A stretch of DNA of 64,000 bases, taken from NCBI RefSeq assembly GCF_023073415.1, contig NZ_JADPJL010000014.1, positions 23,059-87,058 of the forward strand. The letters are read 5' to 3'. Positions 40,907 through 49,386 of this stretch are shown here, one piece after another (position 1 is the stretch's first letter; the number at the start of each line of letters is the position of its first letter). The stretch comes from Bradyrhizobium sp. 190. Its GTDB lineage: Bacteria; Pseudomonadota; Alphaproteobacteria; Rhizobiales; Xanthobacteraceae. A model generated the notes under the pieces. That model did no database searches, was not told where the DNA came from, and saw only the letters and a program-made list of their open reading frames with translations. Made by a program: the position numbers and the translations under genes.

Positions 40907-42574
40907 ATGTCCGCCAAGATCGATCCCATCACGCGCTCCGTCGTCCAGCACCGGCTCAGTTCGATCGTGAAAGAGATGGGCGAAGCCATGCTTCGCACCT
41001 CCTATTCGCAGATCCTCAATTCCAGCCGCGATTTTTCGCTGGCGATCTGCGACACCGCAGGCCGCCTGATCGCGCAGGCCGATCACCTGCCGGTTCATGT
41101 CGGTGCGCTGCCGTGGGCGACGCTCGCGGTCGAGGAGCGGTTCAAGGACGTGCAACAAGGCGACGTCATCCTGCTCAACGATCCCTATCACGGCGGCAGT
41201 CATCTGCCCGATCTTACCGCCTTCGTGCCGGTCTTCGCCGGCGACAAGCGTCTGCTCTGGACCATCGTCCGCGCGCATCAGAGCGATATCGGCGGCGCCA
41301 CCCATGGCGCCTATAATCCCGCCGCCACCGAGATCTATCAGGAAGGCCTGCGCGTCCCGCCGATCAAGCTCTATGAGGCCGGCAAGCTGCGCGACGATTT
41401 GCTCGATCTCTTGGCGCTGAACATTCGTAACCCCCGCGAGTTCCGCGGCGACCTTGCCGCGATGCTCGGCGCGGCCCATCTCGGCGAGCGACGGCTGTCG
41501 CGGCTGTTTGCCGAGTTCGGCGCGCCGGTGGTGGAGGCCGCCATGGAGGCGATCCTTGATGCTACGGAGCAGCAGACGAGGGCTGTCGTCTCGACCTGGA
41601 AGGATGGCGTCTTCCACGGCGAGGCGTTTCTCGACGATGACGGCCATGGCCGCACCGACATCCGCATCGCAGCGAAGGTGACCAAGAAGGGCAGCGACGT
41701 CGAAGTCGATCTCTCCGAGTCCGATCCGCAATCCACCAGTTTTGTGAACTCCTCGCACGCCAATATGCAGGCGGCGGTTGCGATGGCCTTTGCCTATCTG
41801 ATCGACGCGGAAATCCCCAAGAACACGGGCGCGCTGCGGCCGCTGAAGGTGATCGCGAAGCAAGGCACGGTGGTGTGGGCTGATCCGGGCCGGCCGGTGA
41901 CGCTGTGCACCAGCCATCCCTCGAATGAAATCGTGGAAGCCATCGTGAAGGCGCTGTCGGCGTCGTGCCCGGAACGCGCGATGGCGGGCTGGAGCCGCCG
42001 GTTCCGGATCGCGATCCAGGGCGAAGACCCGCGCACCGGAAAAAGCTTCATCTGGCACCTGTTCCAGGCGCGGCCCGGCGGTGGTGCGTCGTCGGGCGGC
42101 GACGGCTGGTCGTCGATCGGCGAATGGCATTCGGTCGGCGGGCTGAAGTTCGGCAGTCTCGAAGTCGCCGAGGTGCGCTTTCCCCTGCATTTCCGCACGC
42201 ATGAATTCCGCCCCGGCTCGGGCGGCGATGGTCAGCATCGCGGCGGCCTCGGCGTCTCTCTCGATCTGGTGCTGGAAACCGAGAAGATCGCAAAAGGCAA
42301 CACCGCAGGCGACGGCGCGCGGCACGGTCCCTGCGGCATGCTCGGCGGCGAGGACGGCAAGCCGCATCATTACCGTCTACTGTCGGACGGCCGCGAACCG
42401 CGCGTGCTGCGCACCAAGGAAGTCGGCATCGAGCTGCGCCCTGGCGACTGTCTCGAGATACGCTCGTCCGGCGGTGGCGGCTGGGGACCGCCTGCAAAAC
42501 GATCGGCGGAGGCGCGCCAGCGCGACCGCGAGCAGGGCCTGACTGAAGTCCCGGCGGAGCAGGCGTCCTCATGA
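40907..42574 (+). CDS. Hydantoinase B / N-methylhydantoinase beta subunit family
   Basis: A 555-residue HyuB protein, partner of HyuA in ATP-dependent opening of five-membered cyclic amides (hydantoins, N-methylhydantoin, 5-oxoproline) or in acetone/acetophenone-carboxylase-like enzymes. Typical blocks are ITRSVVQHRLSSIVKEMGEAMLRTSYSQILNSSRDFSLAICD, GDVILLNDPYHGGSHLPDLTAFVPVF, RAHQSDIGG, HPSNEIVEAIVKAL and FRPGSGGDGQHRGGLG, ending RSSGGGGWGPP. It overlaps HyuA by ATGA. The Shine-Dalgarno is weak and starts in the 3' flank of a repeat. No third acetone-carboxylase-like subunit is present, which favours a hydantoinase/oxoprolinase-type reaction. Confidence 0.9.
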   Translation: MSAKIDPITRSVVQHRLSSIVKEMGEAMLRTSYSQILNSSRDFSLAICDTAGRLIAQADHLPVHVGALPWATLAVEERFKDVQQGDVILLNDPYHGGSHLPDLTAFVPVFAGDKRLLWTIVRAHQSDIGGATHGAYNPAATEIYQEGLRVPPIKLYEAGKLRDDLLDLLALNIRNPREFRGDLAAMLGAAHLGERRLSRLFAEFGAPVVEAAMEAILDATEQQTRAVVSTWKDGVFHGEAFLDDDGHGRTDIRIAAKVTKKGSDVEVDLSESDPQSTSFVNSSHANMQAAVAMAFAYLIDAEIPKNTGALRPLKVIAKQGTVVWADPGRPVTLCTSHPSNEIVEAIVKALSASCPERAMAGWSRRFRIAIQGEDPRTGKSFIWHLFQARPGGGASSGGDGWSSIGEWHSVGGLKFGSLEVAEVRFPLHFRTHEFRPGSGGDGQHRGGLGVSLDLVLETEKIAKGNTAGDGARHGPCGMLGGEDGKPHHYRLLSDGREPRVLRTKEVGIELRPGDCLEIRSSGGGGWGPPAKRSAEARQRDREQGLTEVPAEQASS

Positions 42575-44616
42575 TGTTCAGGATAGGCGTTGACGTCGGC
42601 GGGACCTACACCGATCTCGTGGCCACCGATGAGAGCGGGCGGACGATATTTGCGAAATCGCCATCGACCCCGGCGGATCAGTCGCTCGGCGTGATGGCAG
42701 GGCTCGATGAACTGGCGCTGCGTTTGAACGTCACGTGCGCGGAAATGCTCGCGGCGACTGACCGGCTGGTTCATGGCACCACGGTGGCCACCAATGCGCT
42801 GCTGGAGCGCAAGGGCGCAAAGGTTGCGCTCTTGACCACCGAGGGCCACCGCGACGTCATCGAGATGCGCGAGGGCCTCAAGCCCGATCGCTACGACCTG
42901 CGCTCGCCGCCGCCGGAACCGCTGGTGCCGCGCGAACTGCGTTTTGGTGTCAAGGAACGGCTGAAGGCCAGCGGCGAAGTTTTGCTTCCGCTGGATGCGA
43001 AATCGCTCGACGACGCGATTGCCGGCATCCGGCAATCAGGCGCGACCTCGGTCGCGGTGTGCTTCCTGCATTCCTATCTCAATCCCGTGCATGAACTTGC
43101 CGCCGTCGAGCGGCTGAGGCAGGCGCTGCCTGATATCAGCATCTCGCGCTCCAGCGACGTGCTGCCACAAATCAAGGAATATGAGCGCGTCTCGACCACG
43201 ATCGTGAACGCCTATGTCGAGCCGATCGTGCGCCGCTATCTGACCAACCTCGAAGCGCGGCTTGGCGAGGCCGGTTTCAAGGGCAGTCTCTTTGTCGTGC
43301 TGTCGCATGGTGGCATGGCGCCCGTCGAGGAGGCCTCGCGGCTCGCCGCGGGCACCGTGCTGTCAGGCCCCGCAGGCGGCATGTCGGGCGGACGGCGCTG
43401 TTCTGATCTGGTCGGCATCCCTGATCTCGTGCCGTTCGACATGGGCGGCACTTCGACCGACATTTCGCTGATCTCGGGCGGGCAGGCATCATTGTCCGCC
43501 GACGGCATGCTGGCCGGCCAGCGCATCGCGCTGCGCAGCCTCGACATTGCGAGCATCGCTGCAGGCGGCGGTTCGATCGCGAGCGTCGATGCCAGCCGTA
43601 CGCTGCGGGTGGGGCCGGAAAGCGCGGGCTCGGCGCCGGGGCCGGCCTGCTACGGCAATGGCGGGCAGGCCGCGACCGTCACCGACGCCAATGTCGTGCT
43701 CGGCTATCTCGATGCCACCGCCTTCATGGGCGGCAAGCGCCCGCTCGACCGCGCGGCGTCGGAAGCAGCCGTCGACCGCATCGCCAAGGCGATGGAGCTG
43801 TCGCGCGTGGAAGCCGCCGCCGGCATCTACCGCATGATCAATCTGAACATGGCCGACGGCATCCGCCTGATGACGTTGCGCCGTGGCGTCGATCCCCGAA
43901 AATTTGCGCTGCTGAGTTTCGGTGGCGCGGCGGGATTGCACGCGGCCGAAGTGGCGCGCGAACTCGAGATCAAGCGCATCATCGTGCCGACGGTGGCATC
44001 TGTTCTCTCCGCCTGGGGCATGCTGACCAGCGATCTCCGCTACGAGGTCGGCCGCACGCATTATGGCGCGGCTGCCCGCATCACCGCCGATGAAGTGCGC
44101 GAGCTCTTTGCCGGACTGGAGCAGCAGGCCGCCGGCCGGCTGCGCTCATGGTTCAACGGAAAGATTGCAATCGAGCGCTCCGCCGAGATGCGCTACGGCG
44201 AGCAGATCTTTGAAATCGACGTCTCGCTGGACGGCCTCGACTGGAACGCGGCCGATCTTGTCGACCGGATCGAAGACCGCTTTCACGTCAGGCACGAGGA
44301 GCTCTACACCTACGCCTCGCGTGGCCAGGAAGTGGTCTTCGTCAACGCCCGAGTCGCCGCCGTCGGCGAAGTCCAGCGGCAGGACGAGCGTGCGCGCGAG
44401 GCCGCGTCATCCAGCGCCTGTTCACCGCGCAGCCGGCGGCAAGCCTTCTTCGGCGGCTGGCGCGAAGTCCCGGTCTACACGCTTGACGAGTTGCACCCCG
44501 GCCACGTGCTGACGGGACCCGCGATCATCGAAGCCGAGACCACGACCGTGCTGGTCGACACCGGCGACCGCGTCACGGTCAATCCGTTGGGCTGGCTGGA
44601 TATCGCGCTACGCTGA
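42571..44616 (+). CDS. Hydantoinase A / N-methylhydantoinase alpha subunit family
   Basis: A 681-residue HyuA protein with an actin-like ATPase fold: N-terminal RIGVDVGGTYTDLVATDESGR, then LVHGTTVATNALLERKGAKVALLTTEGHRDVIEMR, the central PFDMGGTSTDISLISGG and SIAAGGGSIASVDASRTLRVGPESAGSAPGPACYGNGG, and the C-terminal EAETTTVLVDTGDRVTVNPLG. ATP phosphorylates the ring carbonyl before hydrolysis in the characterised members. The ATG overlaps the HyuB stop by four bases. The upstream GSA-like aminotransferase and MFS gene may supply or use a cyclic amide intermediate. The substrate is not predictable. Confidence 0.92.
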   Translation: MMFRIGVDVGGTYTDLVATDESGRTIFAKSPSTPADQSLGVMAGLDELALRLNVTCAEMLAATDRLVHGTTVATNALLERKGAKVALLTTEGHRDVIEMREGLKPDRYDLRSPPPEPLVPRELRFGVKERLKASGEVLLPLDAKSLDDAIAGIRQSGATSVAVCFLHSYLNPVHELAAVERLRQALPDISISRSSDVLPQIKEYERVSTTIVNAYVEPIVRRYLTNLEARLGEAGFKGSLFVVLSHGGMAPVEEASRLAAGTVLSGPAGGMSGGRRCSDLVGIPDLVPFDMGGTSTDISLISGGQASLSADGMLAGQRIALRSLDIASIAAGGGSIASVDASRTLRVGPESAGSAPGPACYGNGGQAATVTDANVVLGYLDATAFMGGKRPLDRAASEAAVDRIAKAMELSRVEAAAGIYRMINLNMADGIRLMTLRRGVDPRKFALLSFGGAAGLHAAEVARELEIKRIIVPTVASVLSAWGMLTSDLRYEVGRTHYGAAARITADEVRELFAGLEQQAAGRLRSWFNGKIAIERSAEMRYGEQIFEIDVSLDGLDWNAADLVDRIEDRFHVRHEELYTYASRGQEVVFVNARVAAVGEVQRQDERAREAASSSACSPRSRRQAFFGGWREVPVYTLDELHPGHVLTGPAIIEAETTTVLVDTGDRVTVNPLGWLDIALR

Positions 44617-44617
44617 T

Positions 44618-44690
44618 ACGTAGCCCGGATGAGCGTAGCGATATCCGGGGGCATAGCTCCGGCATATCGCTTCGCTCGTGCGGGCTACGT
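44618..44690. repeat. Palindromic intergenic repeat (GTAGCCCGGAT type)
   Basis: Outer arms ACGTAGCCCG (44618-44627) and CGGGCTACGT (44681-44690) are perfectly complementary; inside, GAGCGTAGCGATAT pairs with ATATCGCTTCGCTC and CCGGGGGCATAGCTCCGG forms the tip. A long hairpin results. It lies right after the HyuA stop and before the convergent small exported protein gene. The element type is common in Bradyrhizobium-like genomes. Confidence 0.75.
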
Positions 44691-44708
44691 TTCTGCTCAA
44701 TCGTTGCA

Positions 44709-45053
44709 TTACCGGTTTCGACCCTTACACGGCCAATCTCGACCATGCACACGGCCAAGACCCAATTCGTTCGCCAGCCACAACGGAACCGTTTGCTCTT
44801 GAGGCCCATAGCGTATCACCGGCACTACGGGCCCGCCGCATGGATCGACCCGGTCGTCCTCAGGGCGATAACGATATCGTGGAACAATATTGTAATCCCA
44901 GTAGGGAGCTGGCCTTACGACGGGCACCCTGATGAGGGGCCTTTCCCGTGGTTCACGAACGACTTGGGCCGTCTGCGCATGCACTGCGGCACTAAACGTG
45001 CCCAGGTTACACAGGACTAGGGCCGTTCCCAGAGCTGCGATCGCTATCCTCAT
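44709..45053 (-). CDS. Small exported hypothetical protein
   Basis: A 114-residue protein of unknown function. The N-terminus MRIAIAALGTALVLCNLGTFSAAVHAQ is a clear Sec signal peptide. The mature part is proline/arginine/tyrosine-rich (REPRERPLIRVPVVRPAPYWDYNIVPRYRYRPEDDRVDPCGGPVVPVIRYGPQEQTVP) and ends with WPCKGRNR. Two cysteines could form a disulfide. The start at 45053 is supported by an excellent AGGAGG seven bases upstream. An in-frame extension to 45146 has no such site. No family is recognised; the composition suggests an extended periplasmic or surface protein. Confidence 0.75.
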   Translation of the reverse strand: MRIAIAALGTALVLCNLGTFSAAVHAQTAQVVREPRERPLIRVPVVRPAPYWDYNIVPRYRYRPEDDRVDPCGGPVVPVIRYGPQEQTVPLWLANELGLGRVHGRDWPCKGRNR

Positions 45054-45313
45054 GCCTCGACCTCCTTGCCACGCACTGCTTAGACGCAACTTGATTTCCA
45101 GCGATGTTCGAATTCGTCCGCTGCTGGAGGGTATATCGGACATCAAACACGCCTGAACCGCAACGTCTCATTCTATGAAGACTGGCAACCCGTCTGGCGT
45201 GGCAAAGCCGCGCCGCCAACATTTCGTTTAACAACCTGATCTCCTGCGCTATCATCGTCATCGCTGGGTGGCGTCACGAGCTCTGAACAGCTCGACGTTC
45301 GAGGGCCCCGTTG

Positions 45314-46546
45314 ATGAAAATAAGAATAAAATGGCTGTCACCAGCCTTCTTGGCTGCATTGTTGCTGGCATCGATTTGGGTCGCCCCGCAGTCAACCCGC
45401 GCCGCCGGCGTCACCGATACCGAGATCCGCATCGGCAACATCATGCCCTATACCGGGCCGCTGGCCGCCTTTGCCTCGATCGGCAGGGCGGAGGCCGCCT
45501 ATTTCGACATGATCAACGAACGCGGCGGCATCAATGGGCGCAAGATCAGGTTCATCTCCCGCGACGACAGCTCAAATCCGAGAACGGCGGTCGAGCACAC
45601 AAGTGAACTGGTCGAGCAGGAGCGCGTGCACCTGATGTTCGGATCGTTCGGCACGCCGAGTAATCTGGCGACGCGAACCTATCTCAATGAGCGGAGTATC
45701 CCGCAGCTCTTTGTCGCTTCCGGCGACGAAGAGTGGGCGCACCCGAAGCGGTTTCCGTGGACGATGGGCTGGCAGCCGACATTTCGTGCCGAGGGTAGGA
45801 TCTACGCCAACTACATCCAGGCCGCCTATCCGAGCCGCAAGATTGCCGTGCTCTGGCAGAACGATCAGTTCGGCCGCGATCTGTTTCGCGGATTGCAGGA
45901 GGGGCTCGGCCTCACCGCCAACATGATCGTGGCCGATATCGCCATCGATGCGGACATGTCAATCGATGACCAGGTTGACATCCTCAAGAACTCCGGCGCT
46001 GAAGTGCTCGTGCTCAATTGCGCGCCGCCGATCTCCGCGCGCGCCATCCGTAGAGCGGCTGACCTCGGTTGGCACCCGCAGTTGTTGCTGGTCAACGCTG
46101 CAGCTTCGATCGCGAACGCGCTGAGGCCGGCGGGGCTTCAGAATTCAGTCGGCGTGATTTCTACCTCGTTCCTGAAGGACGCCAGTGATGCCACCTGGAA
46201 GGAAGACCTCACCATCAAGGACTGGCTGGCCTTCATGGACAAATATTATCCCGACGGCGACAAGGAAGATGGCAACGCCATATTCGGCTATGCGGCGGCG
46301 GCAACCCTGGTCCAGGTCTTGACCCAGTGCGGCGATGACCTGTCGCGCGAGAACATCATGCGGCAGGCAGCGTCGCTGAGGAATTACCAGAGCCCAATTG
46401 CGCTGCCGGGAATTGCGATGAACACCGGGCCGGCCGACTTCCACCCGATCAAGCAGATGCGGCTGGTGCAGTTCGACGGCAATTCCTGGCAGCCGATCGG
46501 CGACGTGATCGAGAGCGCGTTCGCGAGCCGGCCGAGTGATAATTGA
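45314..46546 (+). CDS. Branched-chain amino-acid-type ABC substrate-binding protein (orphan)
   Basis: A 410-residue periplasmic binding protein of the LivJ/Peripla_BP_6 family. The signal peptide is WLSPAFLAALLLASIWVAPQSTRAAG; the mature protein starts VTDTEIRIGNIMPYTGPLAAFASIGRAEAAYFDMINERGGINGRKIRFISRDDSSNPRTAVEHTSELVEQ, the standard family opening, and continues with RKIAVLWQNDQFGRDLFRGLQEGLG. Ligands of the family include amino acids, amides, aromatic acids and urea. No LivH/M/G/F-type permease or ATPase genes are next to it, so it must work with a transporter encoded elsewhere or as a sensor. It is convergent with the enolase-superfamily gene, separated by a palindromic repeat. Confidence 0.88.
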   Translation: MKIRIKWLSPAFLAALLLASIWVAPQSTRAAGVTDTEIRIGNIMPYTGPLAAFASIGRAEAAYFDMINERGGINGRKIRFISRDDSSNPRTAVEHTSELVEQERVHLMFGSFGTPSNLATRTYLNERSIPQLFVASGDEEWAHPKRFPWTMGWQPTFRAEGRIYANYIQAAYPSRKIAVLWQNDQFGRDLFRGLQEGLGLTANMIVADIAIDADMSIDDQVDILKNSGAEVLVLNCAPPISARAIRRAADLGWHPQLLLVNAAASIANALRPAGLQNSVGVISTSFLKDASDATWKEDLTIKDWLAFMDKYYPDGDKEDGNAIFGYAAAATLVQVLTQCGDDLSRENIMRQAASLRNYQSPIALPGIAMNTGPADFHPIKQMRLVQFDGNSWQPIGDVIESAFASRPSDN

Positions 46547-46548
46547 GT

Positions 46549-46633
46549 GTAGGGTGGGCAAAGCGAAGCGTGCCCACCATCTCGCCGATTGCGCAAATTG
46601 AATGGTGGGCACGCTGCGCTTTGCCCACCCTAC
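46549..46633. repeat. Palindromic intergenic repeat (GTAGGGTGGGCA type)
   Basis: GTAGGGTGGGCAAAGCGAAG at the left and GCTTTGCCCACCCTAC at the right are nearly complementary, and GTGCCCACCAT/ATGGTGGGCAC form the inner arms. It fills the gap between two convergent genes and can act as a bidirectional hairpin. A second copy with the same ends is at 58708-58800. Confidence 0.8.
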
Positions 46634-46643
46634 GAAGGCTAAG

Positions 46644-47858
46644 CTACTTCTTCTGTCCGTAATTCAACAGCCCGCCCTTGCTCTTGGGCGGATGGGCGCG
46701 CAGGCCTTCCTCGTTGGGTTCGGTGCCCCAGCCGGGGCGGTCCGGCATCACGAGATGACCATCGACGATCTCGGGCACATGCGTGAACAGTTCATGGTCC
46801 CACGCCAGGCGGTCGATGTCGGTTTCCATGATGCGCAGATTGGGCACAGCGGCCGAGAAGTGCGCGTTCTGCATGGTGCAGAGGTGGCCGTAGAAATTAT
46901 GTGGGGCGACGTTGACCTCGAAATGCTCGGCGGCGGCGGCGATCTTCATCGATTGCCACACCCCGTTCCAGGGCGTGTCGATAATGGCGACATCCATTGC
47001 TTGTTCGTTGAAGTAGGGCAGGAACTCGCGCAGGCCCAGCAGCGTCTCGCAGGATGAGACCGGATGTGGGCTCTGGCGACGGATGTAGCCCAGCGCCTGC
47101 GGGTTGAAGGTGTCGATCTCCACCCAGAACATGTCCATGTCCTTGATGGCCCGGAGTATCTTCAGATACCCTTCGGTCTTGGCGTTGAAGTTGAGGTCGA
47201 GCAGCAAATCGACATCGGGCCCGGCGCCGTCGCGGATCGCTTCGAGATGCATGCAGAGATTACGCAGCACTTTGCGGTCGACATTGATCTCCGGCTCGAA
47301 CGGCGAGCCGAAGCCGGGCCGCCAGCCCTGCGGCTTGCCGTCGGTGTAGACGAAGATGTTGGTCTTCATTGCCGAAAAACCCTTCTCGCGCACCTCGCGG
47401 CCGATGGCCTTGACGCCGTCGAGATCGGTAATCGCCGGCTTGAACCAGTCGGGATGGTTGATGCGCCAGGTCGCGCAATGCGACCAGTAGACCCGGATGC
47501 GGTCGCGGATCTTGCCGCCGAGCAGTTCGTAGCAGGGCACGCCCAGCGCCTTGGCCTTGACGTCGAGCAGCGCGTTCTCGATGGCGCCAAGCGCCAGCGC
47601 CACCACGCCGCCCGCGGCCGGCCGCGTTGCGGCAAACAGCTCCGCGTAAATCCGCTCGTGCTGGTAAGCGTTCTTGCCGACTACGCGCGCTGCCAGCCGC
47701 TCGATTGCGGCCGTGACGCCGGGCGCGCCAAAACCCTCGTCGTATTCGCTCCAGCCGACGATGCCGTCCTCGGTCATGATCTTGACGAAGTGGTAGTTCC
47801 GCCAGCCGGCGTCGCAGGCGAGCGTTTCGACGCTTCTTATTTGAGTGGCTTTTTTCAT
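46644..47858 (-). CDS. Enolase-superfamily sugar-acid dehydratase (mandelate racemase/D-galactonate dehydratase group)
   Basis: A 404-residue TIM-barrel enzyme of the mandelate racemase/muconate lactonising group. Metal ligands are D221 (LLLDLNFNA), E247 (FWVEIDTF) and E271 (SSCETLLG). K165 (FSAMKTN) and the D294/H320 pair (IIDTPWNG; VAPHNFYGHL) are the probable acid/base residues. The capping domain is the N-terminal 120 residues. The arrangement suggests dehydration of an acid sugar. The start at 47858 is the first ATG of the frame and lies next to a perfect inverted repeat (47873-47907) likely to be its operator. The divergent side has no gene close by, so it is a single-gene unit. Confidence 0.88.
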   Translation of the reverse strand: MKKATQIRSVETLACDAGWRNYHFVKIMTEDGIVGWSEYDEGFGAPGVTAAIERLAARVVGKNAYQHERIYAELFAATRPAAGGVVALALGAIENALLDVKAKALGVPCYELLGGKIRDRIRVYWSHCATWRINHPDWFKPAITDLDGVKAIGREVREKGFSAMKTNIFVYTDGKPQGWRPGFGSPFEPEINVDRKVLRNLCMHLEAIRDGAGPDVDLLLDLNFNAKTEGYLKILRAIKDMDMFWVEIDTFNPQALGYIRRQSPHPVSSCETLLGLREFLPYFNEQAMDVAIIDTPWNGVWQSMKIAAAAEHFEVNVAPHNFYGHLCTMQNAHFSAAVPNLRIMETDIDRLAWDHELFTHVPEIVDGHLVMPDRPGWGTEPNEEGLRAHPPKSKGGLLNYGQKK

Positions 47859-47872
47859 GATTTCCTGCCCCG

Positions 47873-47907
47873 CGTTGTTGTTCTTGCGTTGACTGATAAC
47901 AACAACG
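47873..47907. promoter_or_regulatory. Perfect inverted repeat upstream of the enolase-superfamily gene
   Basis: CGTTGTTGTT (47873-47882) and AACAACAACG (47898-47907) are perfect ten-base arms separated by 15 bases, starting 15 bp before the start codon of the minus-strand gene. Position over or next to its promoter and ribosome-binding region makes it a repressor site candidate. An mRNA hairpin is also possible. Confidence 0.55.
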
Positions 47908-47990
47908 GTTTAACGGGGCCGTCAATCGCGAGAGGGCGTGCCCTTTGTCATGGCCGGGTCAGGCTCGCGCATGGCGACGCTCTGGAATGG

Positions 47991-49232
47991 CTATCCTAGC
48001 GGCGGAAACAGCGTCGGCTTCCGCCGCTCGAACACTTGCCGCCCGTTCTTGAATCCCATCAGCATGTCGGGCAGTTCCGCAATCGCGTTCAGGCCGCTGT
48101 CGGTGTCGAGGACGATCAGGTCGGCCGGGTTGCCCGGCGCGATACCGTAATCCCGCAGGTTCATCAGCCGCGCCGGCAGCTCGGTCACGAGGTCGAGGCA
48201 GGCGTCAAATTCGCTCACGCCGGCATGCGCGACGTTGGCGTAGAAATTCGCCATCCGCAGCAGCGAGGCGTCGCCGAACGGCGTGAAGGGATTGAGTACG
48301 TTGTTGGTCGCGACCGAACAAACGACGCCGTTTTCGACGAGCTTGTGCGCCACCGTCAACCCGCGCGGCGCATTATGCGTGGCGTCGCGACCCATCAGAT
48401 AGAGATCGGTCGCGGGCAGCACGGTCACGGCGACGCCCGATTTGGCGAGCCGCGCTGCAGCTGCCTTCAGCCGGTCCGGTGGCAGCGCCGATAATTTGGT
48501 GGCATGGCCGATCGCAACGCGGCCCTGGTAATTGCGGCGCTCGGACTGGCGGCAGACCTCTTCGAGATGCCACCAGGACGGATCGAGGTCGAAATCGAGA
48601 TGCAGGTCGATATCGACGTCGAACTCCTGCGCCAGACCGAAGATTTTTTCGAGATGCGCATTCGGGTCGGTGTCCATATAGGGACAGCCGCCGATCGCAT
48701 CGCCGCCATCGCGCAAGGCCGCAATCAGGAGGTCCTCAGCGCCGGGATCGTTGGTCAGGCCCTCCTGCGGAAACACGCAGATCGAGAGATCGAGCGCCCA
48801 GGCATAGTCGCGCTTCAGCGCCTTGACTGCCTCGAAGCCGCGCAAGCCTATGCGCGGATCGATTTCGACATGGGTGCGCATGCGGGTGGTGCCGTGCACG
48901 ATGGCGCGCTCGATCACCCGCGCCCCGCGCGCATGGATGTCTTCCACCGTGAAATCGCGCTTCATCGCCGCGACCGCGGCGATGGCCTCGGCCACGCTGC
49001 CATGGTCGTGGCCGCAGCGGCCGAGCAGGCAGGCCTTGTCGAGGTGAATGTGGGTGTCGACAAAGCCGGGCAGCGTGAGCCTGCCGCCGACATCGATCTC
49101 TGTCGCCTCACAGGCAAGCCGCGGTTCGATGGCGGCAATCCGCCCGGAGGTGACGCCGATATCGACCGTCGTGGCGGCAGACCGCGTCCTGGCGTTGCGG
49201 AAGATGAGATCGAAGGCCGTTTTCGCGTTCAT
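47991..49232 (-). CDS. Cytosine-deaminase-like amidohydrolase with an altered metal site
   Basis: A 413-residue amidohydrolase-superfamily enzyme of the CodA-like branch. Metal motif HIHLDK gives H61 and H63 in LPGFVDTHIHLDKACLLG; DIDLHLDFDLD and VAIGHATKLSALP provide the further histidines. The usual catalytic metal aspartate (HDD/SDN-V-xDPW in CodA) is replaced here by N310-N311 in VATNNVLNPFTPFGDASLL. It is divergent from the NTF2-like gene, with two copies of a 22-bp motif between them. The branch acts on cyclic N-heterocycles (cytosine, isocytosine, creatinine-like rings). The altered residue may change chemistry or metal content. The substrate is unknown. Confidence 0.87.
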   Translation of the reverse strand: MNAKTAFDLIFRNARTRSAATTVDIGVTSGRIAAIEPRLACEATEIDVGGRLTLPGFVDTHIHLDKACLLGRCGHDHGSVAEAIAAVAAMKRDFTVEDIHARGARVIERAIVHGTTRMRTHVEIDPRIGLRGFEAVKALKRDYAWALDLSICVFPQEGLTNDPGAEDLLIAALRDGGDAIGGCPYMDTDPNAHLEKIFGLAQEFDVDIDLHLDFDLDPSWWHLEEVCRQSERRNYQGRVAIGHATKLSALPPDRLKAAAARLAKSGVAVTVLPATDLYLMGRDATHNAPRGLTVAHKLVENGVVCSVATNNVLNPFTPFGDASLLRMANFYANVAHAGVSEFDACLDLVTELPARLMNLRDYGIAPGNPADLIVLDTDSGLNAIAELPDMLMGFKNGRQVFERRKPTLFPPLG

Positions 49233-49302
49233 GGGTCCGAGCAGGGCTGGAGCTGGCCCCGAACCTAGCGGAAGCGCGCTCGCGGGGCAGCTCCAGATTG
49301 TG

Positions 49303-49360
49303 TGCAGTTTCGAGGCTCAATTGTTCAAAATATGTGCATGCAGTTTGACGGTCCGATTGT
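49303..49360. promoter_or_regulatory. Two copies of a 22-bp motif in the amidohydrolase/NTF2-like divergent promoter
   Basis: Copies at 49303-49324 and 49339-49360 both read TGCAGTTT, then five variable bases in the pattern SRMGG, then YYCRATTGT; starts are 36 bp apart. The first copy contains a CAATTG core. A strong match lies in the other divergent promoter of this locus (50743-50764). The motif probably binds the GntR protein encoded at 49910-50668 and couples both promoter regions. The ribosome-binding site AGGAG follows at 49374. Confidence 0.6.
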
Positions 49361-49386
49361 AGTATTATCCATCAGGAGAAACCGCC

